Shown: piece after piece, positions 1 through 7,445 of the stretch
Numbering within the stretch: the first letter of the stretch is position 1
How the letters are laid out: each line of letters starts with the position of its first letter
Assembly (NCBI GenBank): GCA_903870275.1
Contig: CAIQCK010000058.1
Location: forward strand, 1-38,419
Direction of reading: 5' to 3'
From: an uncultured bacterium
Lineage (GTDB): Bacteria > Verrucomicrobiota > Verrucomicrobiia > CAIQCK01
Length of the DNA stretch: 38,419 nucleotides
Program-made: the position numbers and the translations under genes
Notes under the pieces: model-generated
Seen by the model: the letters and a program-made list of their open reading frames with translations, nothing else
The model's database searches: none
What the model was told of the DNA's origin: nothing

Positions 1-83
1 GGCGTCGAGCCTGCGCGAATCCATTGTTCCAAACGGAGGATCTCCGCTTCCGAAAGAACGACAGGAAGACTTTTGCGTGACAT
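1..83 (-). CDS. IS630-family transposase, N-terminal fragment (cut by window edge)
   Basis: Reading leftwards from an ATG at 83, an open frame runs off the window edge. Its 27 residues contain VVLSEAEILRLEQWIRAGST, which resembles the opening helix of IS630-type transposases: a 'LTEEER..LE..VR.GSTPQ' pattern that starts the helix-turn-helix DNA-binding region. IS630 transposases are DDE enzymes that move by cut-and-paste into TA dinucleotides. Only the first residues are visible, so the DDE core, terminal repeats and target duplication cannot be judged. The fragment lies head to head with the FRG-domain gene, whose N-terminus looks missing; insertion damage is possible but unproven. Another helix-turn-helix protein with a similar start remains an alternative. 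Confidence 0.5.
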   Translation of the reverse strand, partial: MSRKSLPVVLSEAEILRLEQWIRAGST

Positions 84-111
84 CCCGCCATGCTAACCAG
101 CCAGCGGGTAT

Positions 112-777
112 GTGCATTTATTTGTGGGACACTACACTAGTTGGACCCTATCGCCAACAGTTAAGCGTGGGTATGATTCGGACGGTGAGCGTAACTTGAC
201 GCATCGATTTCGTTCTCGTGCGGGAGTCCGTCACGACCGACTCCCCGTATTTGACGATCTGGCTTCGTGGTTAGCATTGATGCAGCACTACGGTCTTCCG
301 ACCCGACTACTTGATTGGACACGTTCGCCCATGGTTGCTCTCTTTTTTGCACTAGACGGAGCACACCGACTTGCTCAGCCGTCAGACGCAAGTCTCTGGA
401 TACTTGAGCCCCACGCACTGAACGTCGCACAGGGATTCGAGCCAGTTACTGCCGCCCTCAATTCTAGGATGTATTCCGATCTCATCAAGCCTGCTTTCTA
501 TCACAAGAGTCCTGAGTCGGGCACAGTTGCGGCAGCGATGGCATCAGAGACGGACCAGAGGATGTTTGTTCAGCAGGGTTGCTTCACTGTCCACTCAGTG
601 GATACGCCACTCGATAAGCTCCAGTTACCTGACAACGTCCTTACAGAGGTGCGGATACCTGCTAGACATGTTCGGCAGCTTTCATTTGATATAGCCCTTT
701 GTGGATTCCGTCGCGGAGATTTATTTCCCGACCTACAAAACCTTGCAGATGAACTTCGCACTACCTACGGACCATGA
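112..777 (+). CDS. FRG-domain protein, probably N-terminally truncated
   Basis: A 221-residue protein carrying the FRG domain signature. Residues 57-70 contain QHYGLPTRLLDWT followed by SPMVALFFAL, the most conserved block of the family, and the C-terminus has the usual LFPDLQNLADEL segment. The N-terminal FRG motif is degenerate (LFVGHYTSW where FRGQ..W is typical). An in-frame stop at 94-96 leaves only a GTG at 112 as a plausible start, so the 20-30 residues that normally precede the motif are absent. No good ribosome-binding site precedes 112. FRG proteins are often found in mobile and defence-linked DNA; their biochemical role is not settled. Base composition is lower in GC than the backbone (32 of 60 bases in 241-300). 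It may be a decaying gene. Confidence 0.75.
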   Translation: MHLFVGHYTSWTLSPTVKRGYDSDGERNLTHRFRSRAGVRHDRLPVFDDLASWLALMQHYGLPTRLLDWTRSPMVALFFALDGAHRLAQPSDASLWILEPHALNVAQGFEPVTAALNSRMYSDLIKPAFYHKSPESGTVAAAMASETDQRMFVQQGCFTVHSVDTPLDKLQLPDNVLTEVRIPARHVRQLSFDIALCGFRRGDLFPDLQNLADELRTTYGP

Positions 778-911
778 CACGACACCATCAACAACCAAGG
801 GCGAACAAAGGTGCTACTGGCAACGAGAGGGGCTCCTGGTCGTATCAGCGCTCAATTTTACTTCAACCTCACCCAATTCGTTCCTGCTCTCCGCGCCGCC
901 GTGCCAGAAAA

Positions 912-917
912 TATAAT
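912..917 (+). promoter_or_regulatory. Candidate -10 box of the HEPN-like gene
   Basis: A perfect TATAAT lies 68 bases upstream of the ATG at 986, in an AT-rich patch after the FRG gene. The sequence 17 bases upstream (889-894, ctccgc) is a poor -35, so this is only a possible promoter. It suggests the HEPN gene could be expressed without an upstream integron promoter. Confidence 0.3.
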
Positions 918-985
918 GCGTCATAAATCGGAGTTGAAGTTCGCTCAATAATGCTGTTCGGCAAGAGTTGAGGAAAGGACTATAA

Positions 986-1540
986 ATGTACCCTGTGAAA
1001 CTAGGCTTCGGCGAGGCTCTTAACAGAATACGCCGACTCCTCACAAATGGCCACAACGCAGAGGCGCTCGTGACAACGGTATTCACCATCGAGAAGACCC
1101 TAAGACGAACGTTGAAGCAGCTAATCATATCAGCCGGTTTCTCCTCGCCGAAGGCGGAGAAGCTCCTCAAGTTCCACCAGGGCCTCTTCAGACTCATAGA
1201 AGCGTGGGAGATCTACGACCCCCAGGAGAGAAAGTTATCGCAGATCCTGAGTTCCAACGACCTTCGCACAATAAAAACTGCAGCCGAGATGCGGAATGAC
1301 CTCGTCCATGGAGAGAGAGCCTTCGACTTGAATTACTGCACGAGTGTCGCAAACAGTGCCATTCAGGCGCTAGAACAGATCAAGGCAAGACTTGACCAAG
1401 AGTATGGCTATAGCGGATGGGTTAGGATGCGTCATCGGTGTTTTAGTAAACTGCATGTCGATCCGAAGGTGAACTGCCCAACACCCGGCTGTAGCGTACG
1501 CGCGGCAGCCGCGCGCGCTGAGCCGAGTGTTAGGCGATAA
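986..1540 (+). CDS. HEPN-like protein carried on an integron cassette
   Basis: A 184-residue protein starting at ATG 986, preceded by a good ribosome-binding sequence (aggaaagga at 971-979). Residues 10-140 are predicted mostly helical. Residues 101-110 read EMRNDLVHGE, matching the R-N-x3-H motif (R103 to H108) of HEPN domains, many of which are RNases in toxin-antitoxin and defence systems. Residues 164-184 are encoded by the attC recombination site itself, and the stop TAA (1538-1540) falls just past its right core box; ORFs ending inside attC are known in cassettes, so the tail is probably not a functional domain. No nucleotidyltransferase (MNT) partner is adjacent. Whether the protein is an active RNase or only HEPN-like in fold cannot be told from sequence. 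Confidence 0.65.
   Translation: MYPVKLGFGEALNRIRRLLTNGHNAEALVTTVFTIEKTLRRTLKQLIISAGFSSPKAEKLLKFHQGLFRLIEAWEIYDPQERKLSQILSSNDLRTIKTAAEMRNDLVHGERAFDLNYCTSVANSAIQALEQIKARLDQEYGYSGWVRMRHRCFSKLHVDPKVNCPTPGCSVRAAAARAEPSVRR
1476..1535 (+). other. attC: Integron attC recombination site
   Basis: A 60-base imperfect palindrome. The left box GCCCAAC (1476-1482) fits RYYYAAC and the right box GTTAGGC (1529-1535) fits GTTRRRY, the two consensus core boxes. The outer arms 1476-1491 and 1520-1535 are complementary at 13 of 16 positions. The inner arms (GGCT..AGCG against CGCTGAGCC) carry one unpaired extra base near 1492, the kind of extrahelical base that orients integrase on the folded bottom strand. The site lies at the 3' end of the HEPN gene in the expected cassette orientation. 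No integrase gene or second attC is visible in the window. Confidence 0.8.
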
Positions 1541-1584
1541 GAAAGACAGTTGTTGGTGTCGAGAAAGACAGCGTCGTTGTCGGG
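1541..1584. repeat. Two imperfect 22-bp tandem units after attC
   Basis: GAAAGACAG begins both 1541-1562 and 1563-1584, and each unit continues with a similar GT-rich half (ttgttggtgtcga, then cgtcgttgtcggg). The remaining bases up to 1778 hold no gene that I can support. Confidence 0.5.
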
Positions 1585-1778
1585 GTTGTTTTCTGATTCT
1601 TGGGGGATTCATTGCCGGCCATCGGCTGGTCACGGAGATTGTGCCGCGCGAGGGGGCGGTGAGCGTGCGCAATGCGGGCAAAGCGGCAGTTTGAACCGAT
1701 TTTGTGTGGTGTCTGAACTCCTGACCTGACAGAATCCGACCGGTCGTTGCGCAGCACCGCCACTTGAGGAAGAGCCAA

Positions 1779-3251
1779 ATGAAACAGAAGACTTCGCGAA
1801 CAATCAACTCACCACAATATCCCCACGCCGCGCTGACTCGTCGGCAATTCATCCAGCGCTCCACCGCTGCGGCGACGGTTGCCTGGCCGATGCTGGCCGG
1901 CGCGCGCCCGTTTGGGGCCAATGACGAGATTCGCATCGCCATTATCGGCTGCGGCGGTCGCGGCGGCGCGCACATTGCCGGCCACGGCAGCCAGAAGGGC
2001 GTGCGGATCGCGGCCGTCTGCGACCCCGACCGCAAGCGGCTGAAGGCCGCCGCGGACTCCATCGAAAAGAAGTTCAAGTATCGGCCCGACGAGGTGGTGG
2101 ATGTCCGGCGATTGATGGAACGCAAGGACTTGGACGCGTTCTCGGTGGCGACGATGCAATACTGGCATTCGCTCCCGACGATCTGGGCGTGCGAGACGGG
2201 GCGCGATGTCTATGTTGAGAAGCCGCTCGCGCATTTCATCTGGGAAGGGCGGCAGATGGTCAACGCGGCGCGCAAATACAACCGCCTCGTGCAGGTCGGC
2301 ACGCAGGCCCGCTCGCGCGACACCGACCGGCAATCCTACGAGTTCATCCGCTCCGGCCAGCTCGGCAAGATCAAATACATCGTCTGCTTTGCCAACAAGC
2401 CGCGCAAGTCCGTCGGCAAGCGCACCGAGCCGCTGCCGATCCCCGAGGAAGTGGACTACGAACTCTGGTGCGGCCCCGCGCGCAAGGAGCCGATCTACCG
2501 CGATAAGCTCCAATACGATTGCAGCTTCATCTGGAACACCGGCGACGGCGAGTCATGCAACCAGGGCGTGCACGAGCTGGACATGGCGCGCTGGGTGTTG
2601 GGCGAGACGGGCCTGCCGCGGCGGATGATGAGCATCGGCGGGCGGTTCGTGTTTAACGACGCCGGCGAGGTGCCGAACACGCAGATCGCTTACTACGACT
2701 ACTCCGTGCCGGTCATCTACGACGTTCACAATCTGCTTGCGTCGAAGGACTCGAAGGACTCGCCGAACTTCCGCAGCGCGCGCACCGACACCTGCGTCCA
2801 GTGCGAGGGCGGCTACGTGATGATGCACGCGGGCGCGGTTTACGACAACGATGGCAAGGTCATCAAGAAGTTCACAGGCAGCGAGAGCCACTTCGAAAAC
2901 TTCATCCAGGCGCTGCGCAGCGGCAAACGCGAGGACCTTCACGCCGAAATCCTGCAAGGCCACATCTCCACCAGTATCTGCCACGCCGGCAACGTCTCCC
3001 TCCGCATCGGCCGCAAGGCCGGCGCCGCCGAGATGCGCGCGCAGATCGGCGACCTGCCGTTGTTCCAGGAAACGCTCGACCGCTATCTCGCGCACCTCAA
3101 GGCGCACGATGTCGAGCCGGGCGAATCGCTCCTCGGCCCGTGGCTGGAATGGGACGCGGCCAACGAGCGATTCAAGGACAACGCGAAAGCCAACCAACTT
3201 GTCCGCGGCTTTTACCGCAAGCCGTTCGACGTGCCGGAAGTGAAAGCTTAA
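1779..3251 (+). CDS. Tat-exported Gfo/Idh/MocA family oxidoreductase
   Basis: A 490-residue NAD(P)-dependent sugar or cyclitol oxidoreductase. I chose ATG 1779 because GAGGAAG (1766-1772) sits at the right distance; an in-frame TTG at 1764 overlaps that site. Residues 20-28 (TRRQFIQRS) followed by a hydrophobic stretch form a twin-arginine signal, so the enzyme is probably exported already folded with its cofactor. The Rossmann fold begins IRIAIIGCGGRGG (51-63), and EKP at 147-149 is the family's catalytic lysine motif. The C-terminal alpha/beta domain includes a WNTGDGESCNQGVHELDMARW region typical of exported Planctomycetota/Verrucomicrobiota members. The substrate cannot be assigned. The gene stands alone; the next gene begins about 105 bases downstream. 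Confidence 0.9.
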   Translation: MKQKTSRTINSPQYPHAALTRRQFIQRSTAAATVAWPMLAGARPFGANDEIRIAIIGCGGRGGAHIAGHGSQKGVRIAAVCDPDRKRLKAAADSIEKKFKYRPDEVVDVRRLMERKDLDAFSVATMQYWHSLPTIWACETGRDVYVEKPLAHFIWEGRQMVNAARKYNRLVQVGTQARSRDTDRQSYEFIRSGQLGKIKYIVCFANKPRKSVGKRTEPLPIPEEVDYELWCGPARKEPIYRDKLQYDCSFIWNTGDGESCNQGVHELDMARWVLGETGLPRRMMSIGGRFVFNDAGEVPNTQIAYYDYSVPVIYDVHNLLASKDSKDSPNFRSARTDTCVQCEGGYVMMHAGAVYDNDGKVIKKFTGSESHFENFIQALRSGKREDLHAEILQGHISTSICHAGNVSLRIGRKAGAAEMRAQIGDLPLFQETLDRYLAHLKAHDVEPGESLLGPWLEWDAANERFKDNAKANQLVRGFYRKPFDVPEVKA

Positions 3252-3356
3252 GCCGCAGTCTTGCCGACCGGCTTGGCCACGTCGCCGCTTGCTTTTCCAG
3301 AGCTTCAAGGCATACTCACCGGTCCATTGCGCCGGGTCGCGGCGCTTGGGACGACA

Positions 3357-4760
3357 ATGCCAAAAGCCAAACGCTCATCCTTGCGCGATGACGGCCTGCC
3401 TTCCTGGGTCTGGCCGGTGGCGTTGCTTGTGCTGATCGTGATTTATTTTGGACGCTGTTTCACCTCCGACCAGATCCTGATGTCCCAGGACGCGTCGCTG
3501 GCGACGCTGTCCAGGGCCAAAGCGATGCTGCCCGCCGGCCTGGTCAGCGGTTGGGATCCGATCAACTGGCTCGGCATGCAAATCGTGTATCCGGCCACGC
3601 CCACGTGGTTCCTGCTTTACCTCATGCCGCTGGAATCGTTCGCGCGGCTGATCTACGTGTTTCACATCATGGCGGCGGCGCTGCTGTCGTTTTACTGGTT
3701 GCGCCGGATGGAGCTCTGCAACATCGCCGCGTTTTTCGGCAGCCTGGTGATGACGTTCGCCGGTTCGTATCTGACCTATATCCAGCCGGGACACATCGGC
3801 AAGTTTGAGATGACCACGTTCGCGATGCTGGCGCTGCTGTGCCTGACGCGCGGGTTGCAAACGAAGCGCTGGTCCGATTTCGTCTGGGCCGGCGTCGCGC
3901 TCGGGCTGTCGCTGCAAGGCGCGATAGACGTCGGCGCGCTGATGGTGCTGCTGGTCGCGGCGTGGTTCTTGTTCAACGCCGGCCGCGGCTGGCTCAGTGT
4001 GGACGACCGCACGCGCCGCAGTTGGGTGATGGGCTTCATGTCGCTGGTGGCCGCGAGCGGAGTGGTGGCGTTTCCAATCGTGCGCAGCCTGTTTGGCTCC
4101 GGCCTCGTCAGCAACGTTCCCGGCGCCCAGGAAGGCGATGTCAGCGAACAAAAGTGGCAATGGGCCACCCAGTGGAGCTATCCGCCAAGCGAAGTGGTGG
4201 ACCTCTTCGCGCCCGGTTATCACGGTTGGAAAACGCAGGACCCGCGGTCGCCTTATTGGGGCGCGCTCGGCCGCAATCCGCAGTTCGACCCGTTTGCCAC
4301 GCCCGCCGCCCTGCTCAAGGCCGCCAACGTCACCAGTGCCGCTCAAGCCAACCAAATCCTTCAGTTCTGGAACTTCCGCTTCAACGGTGATTTTCATGGC
4401 ACCGTGACGTTGCTGATGATCCTGCTGGCGTTGGTCGCGCTCTTCGCCCGCGAGACCCGGGAGTCGCCGGAGGAGGCGCGCCCCGACTGGCGTGAGGAAT
4501 GGCTGCGCCGCCACCAGGCAGCAATCGTTTTCTGGACGGTCGTGGCGGCGGTCGCGCTGCTGGCCAGTTTCGGCCGGCATTTTCCGCCGCCGTTCCGGCT
4601 GCTGCATTCGCTGCCGCTGTTCAACTCCATGCGCAACCCCAACAAACTGCTGGTGATCGTCACGCCCGCGCTGGCCGCGCTGGCCGCCATCGGCATGGAC
4701 CGCCTCTGGCGGGAAACCGAGCCGGGTTCGGATCGCGGATCGCGAAACGCGAAGCGGTGA
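3357..4760 (+). CDS. YfhO-like multi-pass membrane protein, N-terminal half
   Basis: A 467-residue polytopic membrane protein. ATG 3357 is preferred; an in-frame TTG at 3261 would add 32 residues without a membrane or signal character. About 10 hydrophobic segments are visible, starting at residue 15 (WPVALLVLIVIYF). The first periplasmic loop has DQILMSQDAS..GWDPINWLGM, resembling YfhO-type GT-C-like membrane proteins, and the C-terminal part has LPLFNSMRNPNKLL, also typical of YfhO (F..MR.P.r). The usual C-terminal part of that family (soluble beta-sandwich) is absent here but is encoded by the next gene, 5 bases downstream in another frame. Together they give 868 residues, about the length of a complete YfhO protein. 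YfhO proteins are linked to lipoteichoic acid glycosylation in Firmicutes; the role here is unknown. Confidence 0.7.
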   Translation: MPKAKRSSLRDDGLPSWVWPVALLVLIVIYFGRCFTSDQILMSQDASLATLSRAKAMLPAGLVSGWDPINWLGMQIVYPATPTWFLLYLMPLESFARLIYVFHIMAAALLSFYWLRRMELCNIAAFFGSLVMTFAGSYLTYIQPGHIGKFEMTTFAMLALLCLTRGLQTKRWSDFVWAGVALGLSLQGAIDVGALMVLLVAAWFLFNAGRGWLSVDDRTRRSWVMGFMSLVAASGVVAFPIVRSLFGSGLVSNVPGAQEGDVSEQKWQWATQWSYPPSEVVDLFAPGYHGWKTQDPRSPYWGALGRNPQFDPFATPAALLKAANVTSAAQANQILQFWNFRFNGDFHGTVTLLMILLALVALFARETRESPEEARPDWREEWLRRHQAAIVFWTVVAAVALLASFGRHFPPPFRLLHSLPLFNSMRNPNKLLVIVTPALAALAAIGMDRLWRETEPGSDRGSRNAKR

Positions 4761-4765
4761 TATTC

Positions 4766-5971
4766 ATGAATCGGCTGACGAAATACTTTCTCATTGTCTT
4801 GCTGGCTCTGGCGGGTATCGCGCTGGTCTGGATGCTCGTGCTCGCGGTCACCTCCAGCAGCCGCGAGCAGTTTTTCGCCAACGGCGGCTATGACGCGTTT
4901 GTGCCGGCCAATCCCGGCACCACCGAGAAAGCCTCGCAGGTCATGGCGTTTGAACCCAGCCGCGCCATCTTTCACTTTTTCGTCGTCACAATTCTCGCGG
5001 GCGCGATCATCATCAACCTCCTCTGGTTTAACGGCGCGGCCCGGCCGCTGGCGCGATGGGGATGCTGCGGCGCGCTGGCGCTGATCCTCTACGTCGAACA
5101 ATGGCCGGCCAACGGCAGTTATCTCGACTACTACTCGCCGGCGCAGGTTTACGCCGACAACACCGTCATGCAGCGGCTCCGCGCCGACATCGGCCGGCCC
5201 CGCGTGGCGTTTCTCACCCGCGCCGGTTTTTACAACAACTGGCTGAGCTTGTTGCTGCCTTACTACGACATTGACTCCATTGACATCCCCGCCGCGTCGC
5301 GGCCGTCGCCCGACTACATGACGTTTTTCGGCGCGGTGGATCGCGTGCCATTGCGCAAATGGGAACTCTGCTCCGTCAAATACATCCTGGGCCCTGAGGA
5401 CGGCGGCTTGCAGAGTTTCAAACAACAAGGCTGCGACAAGTTCGTCACCGTTGCGTTGGAGTTTGACACGCCGTACGGCAAACAGGCGCTCTTTGAATGC
5501 AGCCGCGCCCTGCCGCGCGCGCTGGTGCTGCACCGTTGGGAGATCATCGCCGACCCGGACAAGCTGCTGACGCGGCTGACGGATCCGCAGTTCGACCCGC
5601 ACAGCACACTGCTGATCGAGGCCGATCCCGGCATCGCCGCCGACGCGAGCGCGCCGCCCTCCACGACCGTTGGAATCATGGAATTCAAACCGATGAGGGT
5701 TTCGCTCAAGACCAGCCTCAAGTCGCCCGGCATCCTGATGCTCAACGACCGTTATGACGTCGGCTGGTCGGCGACCGTGGACGGCGCGCCGGCCAAAATC
5801 CTGCGCGCCAACTTCATCATGCGCGCCGTCACGCTGCCCGCCGGCGACCATCGCGTTGTCTTCACTTTCAGCGCGCCCGCCAGTTCGCTTCTGATCACGC
5901 AAGCCATCTGGGCCGCCATCGTTCTCGGCCTCGTCGCCACCGGCGTCAGCGCGCTGCGGCGGCGCAACTGA
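4766..5971 (+). CDS. YfhO-like protein, C-terminal half
   Basis: A 401-residue protein starting at ATG 4766, five bases after the preceding stop. It opens with a membrane helix (residues 7-29, FLIVLLALAGIALVWML), has further hydrophobic segments near 70-90 and 95-110, then a long soluble part and a last membrane helix before RRRN at the end. The segment MLNDRYDVGWSATVDG..AKILRANFIMRAVTLPAGDHRVVF is the C-terminal beta-sandwich hallmark of YfhO family proteins, where it follows the polytopic region in the same chain. The pair is therefore either a natural two-subunit version or an old frameshift. This reading frame is also open for 267 bases upstream of the ATG, so a single-base indel near 4740-4766 could join the halves. 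Confidence 0.7.
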   Translation: MNRLTKYFLIVLLALAGIALVWMLVLAVTSSSREQFFANGGYDAFVPANPGTTEKASQVMAFEPSRAIFHFFVVTILAGAIIINLLWFNGAARPLARWGCCGALALILYVEQWPANGSYLDYYSPAQVYADNTVMQRLRADIGRPRVAFLTRAGFYNNWLSLLLPYYDIDSIDIPAASRPSPDYMTFFGAVDRVPLRKWELCSVKYILGPEDGGLQSFKQQGCDKFVTVALEFDTPYGKQALFECSRALPRALVLHRWEIIADPDKLLTRLTDPQFDPHSTLLIEADPGIAADASAPPSTTVGIMEFKPMRVSLKTSLKSPGILMLNDRYDVGWSATVDGAPAKILRANFIMRAVTLPAGDHRVVFTFSAPASSLLITQAIWAAIVLGLVATGVSALRRRN

Positions 5972-5973
5972 TT

Positions 5974-6038
5974 CGTGGAGCGTCTAGCGTGAAGCGTCAA
6001 GCGTTCAACCGGCAGCCCAACACGCTCCACGCTCCACG
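5974..6038. repeat. Word-repeat palindrome (AGCGT words)
   Basis: CGTGGAGCGTCTAGCGTG (5974-5991) is the inverted copy of CACGCTCCACGCTCCACG (6021-6038), with 16 of 18 positions paired. The loop contains further AGCGT words. The element covers the first codons of the following epimerase gene. Confidence 0.75.
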
Positions 6039-6987
6039 TCCCGCAGTTCACGCCCTCGTCACCGGCGGCGCCGGTTTCATCGGCTCCAATCTTTGCGGCG
6101 CGCTGCTCGCGCGCGGGTGGCGCGTGACGGCGGTGGACAACTTTCATCTCGGCCGGCCGGAGTTTGTCGCGCCGTTTCGAGCCAACGCCGCTTTTAATTT
6201 TATCAAAGCCGACCTGCTGGACCTGTCGCGCGTGAAGCGGCTCGTGCGCGGCTGCGATGTCGTCTTCCACATGGCCGCCAATTCCGACATCAGCCGCGGC
6301 GGGCGCGAGACGGACCTCGACCTTTCGCTCGGCACGCTGACCACCTGCAACGTGCTGGAAGCGATGCGGCTCGCCGGCGTGCACGACATCGTCTTCGCCT
6401 CCAGCAGCGCCATCTATGGCCTCGCGCGCGTGATGCCGACGTCGGAAGACTACGGCCCGTTGCTGCCGATCTCGCTCTACGGCGCGAGCAAACTCGCCGC
6501 CGAGGGATTCATCGCCGCCTTCTGCCACAACTTCGGTCTGCGCGCGTGGATCTTCCGCTTCGCCAACATCATCGGCCCCCATGCCACCCACGGCGCGCTG
6601 TTCGATTTCATCCGCCGGCTGCGGAAAAATCCGCGCGCGCTGCGCGTCCTCGGCGACGGTCGGCAGGCGAAACCCTATCTTCACGTCAGCGAGTGCGTCG
6701 GCGGCATGATCCACGGCTACGAACACGCCGCCGGCGAAGTGAATTATTTCAACCTCGCCCCGCGCACCGGCGCGACGACGGTGAAATTCATCGCCGCCGC
6801 CGTCGTCCGCGCGCTCGGCCTCAAGGGCGTGAAGTTTGAATTCACCGGCGGCGAGCAAGGCTGGCGCGGCGACGTGCCGCAGGTCCGGCTCGACGCGCGC
6901 AAGCTGGCCCGCCTCGGCTGGCGCGCGGAGATGTCCAGCGACGCCGCCGTCGAGCGTGCCGCGCGCGAGCTGGCCGGCCAGCTCTGA
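5989..6987 (+). CDS. NAD-dependent sugar-nucleotide epimerase/dehydratase (extended SDR)
   Basis: A 332-residue extended short-chain dehydrogenase. TGGAGFIGS (25-33) is the NAD-binding glycine motif, SSS at 138-140 and Y164-x3-K168 (YGASK) complete the catalytic triad, and MAANSDISRGG (95-105) is a family block near the substrate. Proteins of this type act on UDP- or dTDP-sugars, usually as 4-epimerases or dehydratases, in the cytoplasm. The start is uncertain: GTG 5989 is the only nearby start codon before the Rossmann fold, but it lies inside a palindromic repeat, so about 20 N-terminal residues are encoded by repeat DNA. No ribosome-binding site is evident. It follows the YfhO pair closely, which suggests a role in surface glycan synthesis. 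The exact sugar is not known. Confidence 0.85.
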   Translation: MKRQAFNRQPNTLHAPRPAVHALVTGGAGFIGSNLCGALLARGWRVTAVDNFHLGRPEFVAPFRANAAFNFIKADLLDLSRVKRLVRGCDVVFHMAANSDISRGGRETDLDLSLGTLTTCNVLEAMRLAGVHDIVFASSSAIYGLARVMPTSEDYGPLLPISLYGASKLAAEGFIAAFCHNFGLRAWIFRFANIIGPHATHGALFDFIRRLRKNPRALRVLGDGRQAKPYLHVSECVGGMIHGYEHAAGEVNYFNLAPRTGATTVKFIAAAVVRALGLKGVKFEFTGGEQGWRGDVPQVRLDARKLARLGWRAEMSSDAAVERAARELAGQL

Positions 6988-7018
6988 CCTCGCGTGCGAC
7001 GGCTCTCGCCGGTTTTCA

Positions 7019-7086
7019 AAACTCCGAAAATTATTTTGACGGCTCCGCGGCGTTTTGCTTAACTCCGCGCCGTTGTTTCGGAGTTT
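7019..7086. repeat. Long inverted repeat enclosing the csp promoter region
   Basis: AAACTCCGAAA (7019-7029) pairs perfectly with TTTCGGAGTTT (7076-7086), and GACGGC/GCCGTT extends the pairing inside. It may be the terminator-like end of the epimerase gene or an operator for the promoter it contains. Confidence 0.6.
7036..7064 (+). promoter_or_regulatory. Candidate promoter of the cold-shock gene
   Basis: TTGACG (7036-7041), a 17-base spacer and TTAACT (7059-7064), with a TG just before the -10 as in extended -10 promoters. Transcription from about 7071 would give a leader of roughly 155 bases ahead of the cold-shock gene, a length common for cspA-type mRNAs. Confidence 0.4.
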
Positions 7087-7117
7087 GTCGTGCGAGTTTT
7101 CAGTGGGCTGTGTCCGT

Positions 7118-7167
7118 CACGAAGCGCCGGCGCCGAAAGACAGAAACCGAGCTTCGTGATTTTTTTT
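7118..7167 (+). terminator. Intrinsic-terminator-like hairpin in the csp leader
   Basis: CACGAAGC (7118-7125) pairs with GCTTCGTG (7151-7158), and eight T residues follow (7160-7167). It looks like a Rho-independent terminator but sits inside the probable csp leader, 58 bases before the start codon. It could be an attenuator, a temperature-sensitive fold, or the end of a short upstream RNA. Confidence 0.5.
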
Positions 7168-7225
7168 AGTCCGGCCCGCCGGATGAGCCGACAGGTGAAC
7201 TTGGAAGGAAGGAGAAATTGGTTTC

Positions 7226-7426
7226 ATGGCAACTGGCAAAGTGAAGTGGTTTGACAATAAGAAAGGTTATGGGTTTATCGAGATTCAGGGCGGCCCGGAC
7301 GTGTTTGTGCATCACACGAACATCGTCGGGCAGGGATTCAAGACCCTGAACGAGGGCGATGCGGTGTCGTTCGAGCAGATCAACACCGATAAAGGCCCCA
7401 AGGCCCAGAACGTGCAAAAGGTGTAA
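7226..7426 (+). CDS. csp: Cold-shock protein (CspA family)
   Basis: A 66-residue single cold-shock domain of normal length. KGYGFI (residues 13-18) is RNP1 and DVFVHH (25-30) is RNP2, the two RNA-binding strands; W8 and F9 in KWFDNKKG are the usual base-stacking residues. Such proteins bind single-stranded RNA and melt secondary structure, and many act as general RNA chaperones rather than strictly at low temperature. A strong ribosome-binding sequence (ggaaggaaggaga, 7203-7215) precedes ATG 7226. It is transcribed alone: a leader with two hairpins lies upstream and a strong terminator lies 20 bases downstream. The long structured leader suggests post-transcriptional control. Confidence 0.95.
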   Translation: MATGKVKWFDNKKGYGFIEIQGGPDVFVHHTNIVGQGFKTLNEGDAVSFEQINTDKGPKAQNVQKV

Positions 7427-7445
7427 CCCACTCTGTGTGTAACGG

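Noticed and set aside
778..985. A second attC site between the FRG and HEPN genes
   Set aside because: I found no GTTRRRY box paired to an RYYYAAC box in this stretch; nearby sequences such as gttgaag and gttgagg fail the last position.
2751..2771. TCGAAGGAC tandem copy inside the oxidoreductase
   Set aside because: It encodes a plausible SKDSKDS loop in frame and has no further copies, so it is treated as ordinary coding sequence.
4499..4765. The frame of the second YfhO half is open upstream of its ATG
   Set aside because: The translation is Ala/Pro/Arg-rich shadow of the first gene, so it was not used as an N-terminal extension; it only matters for the frameshift question.
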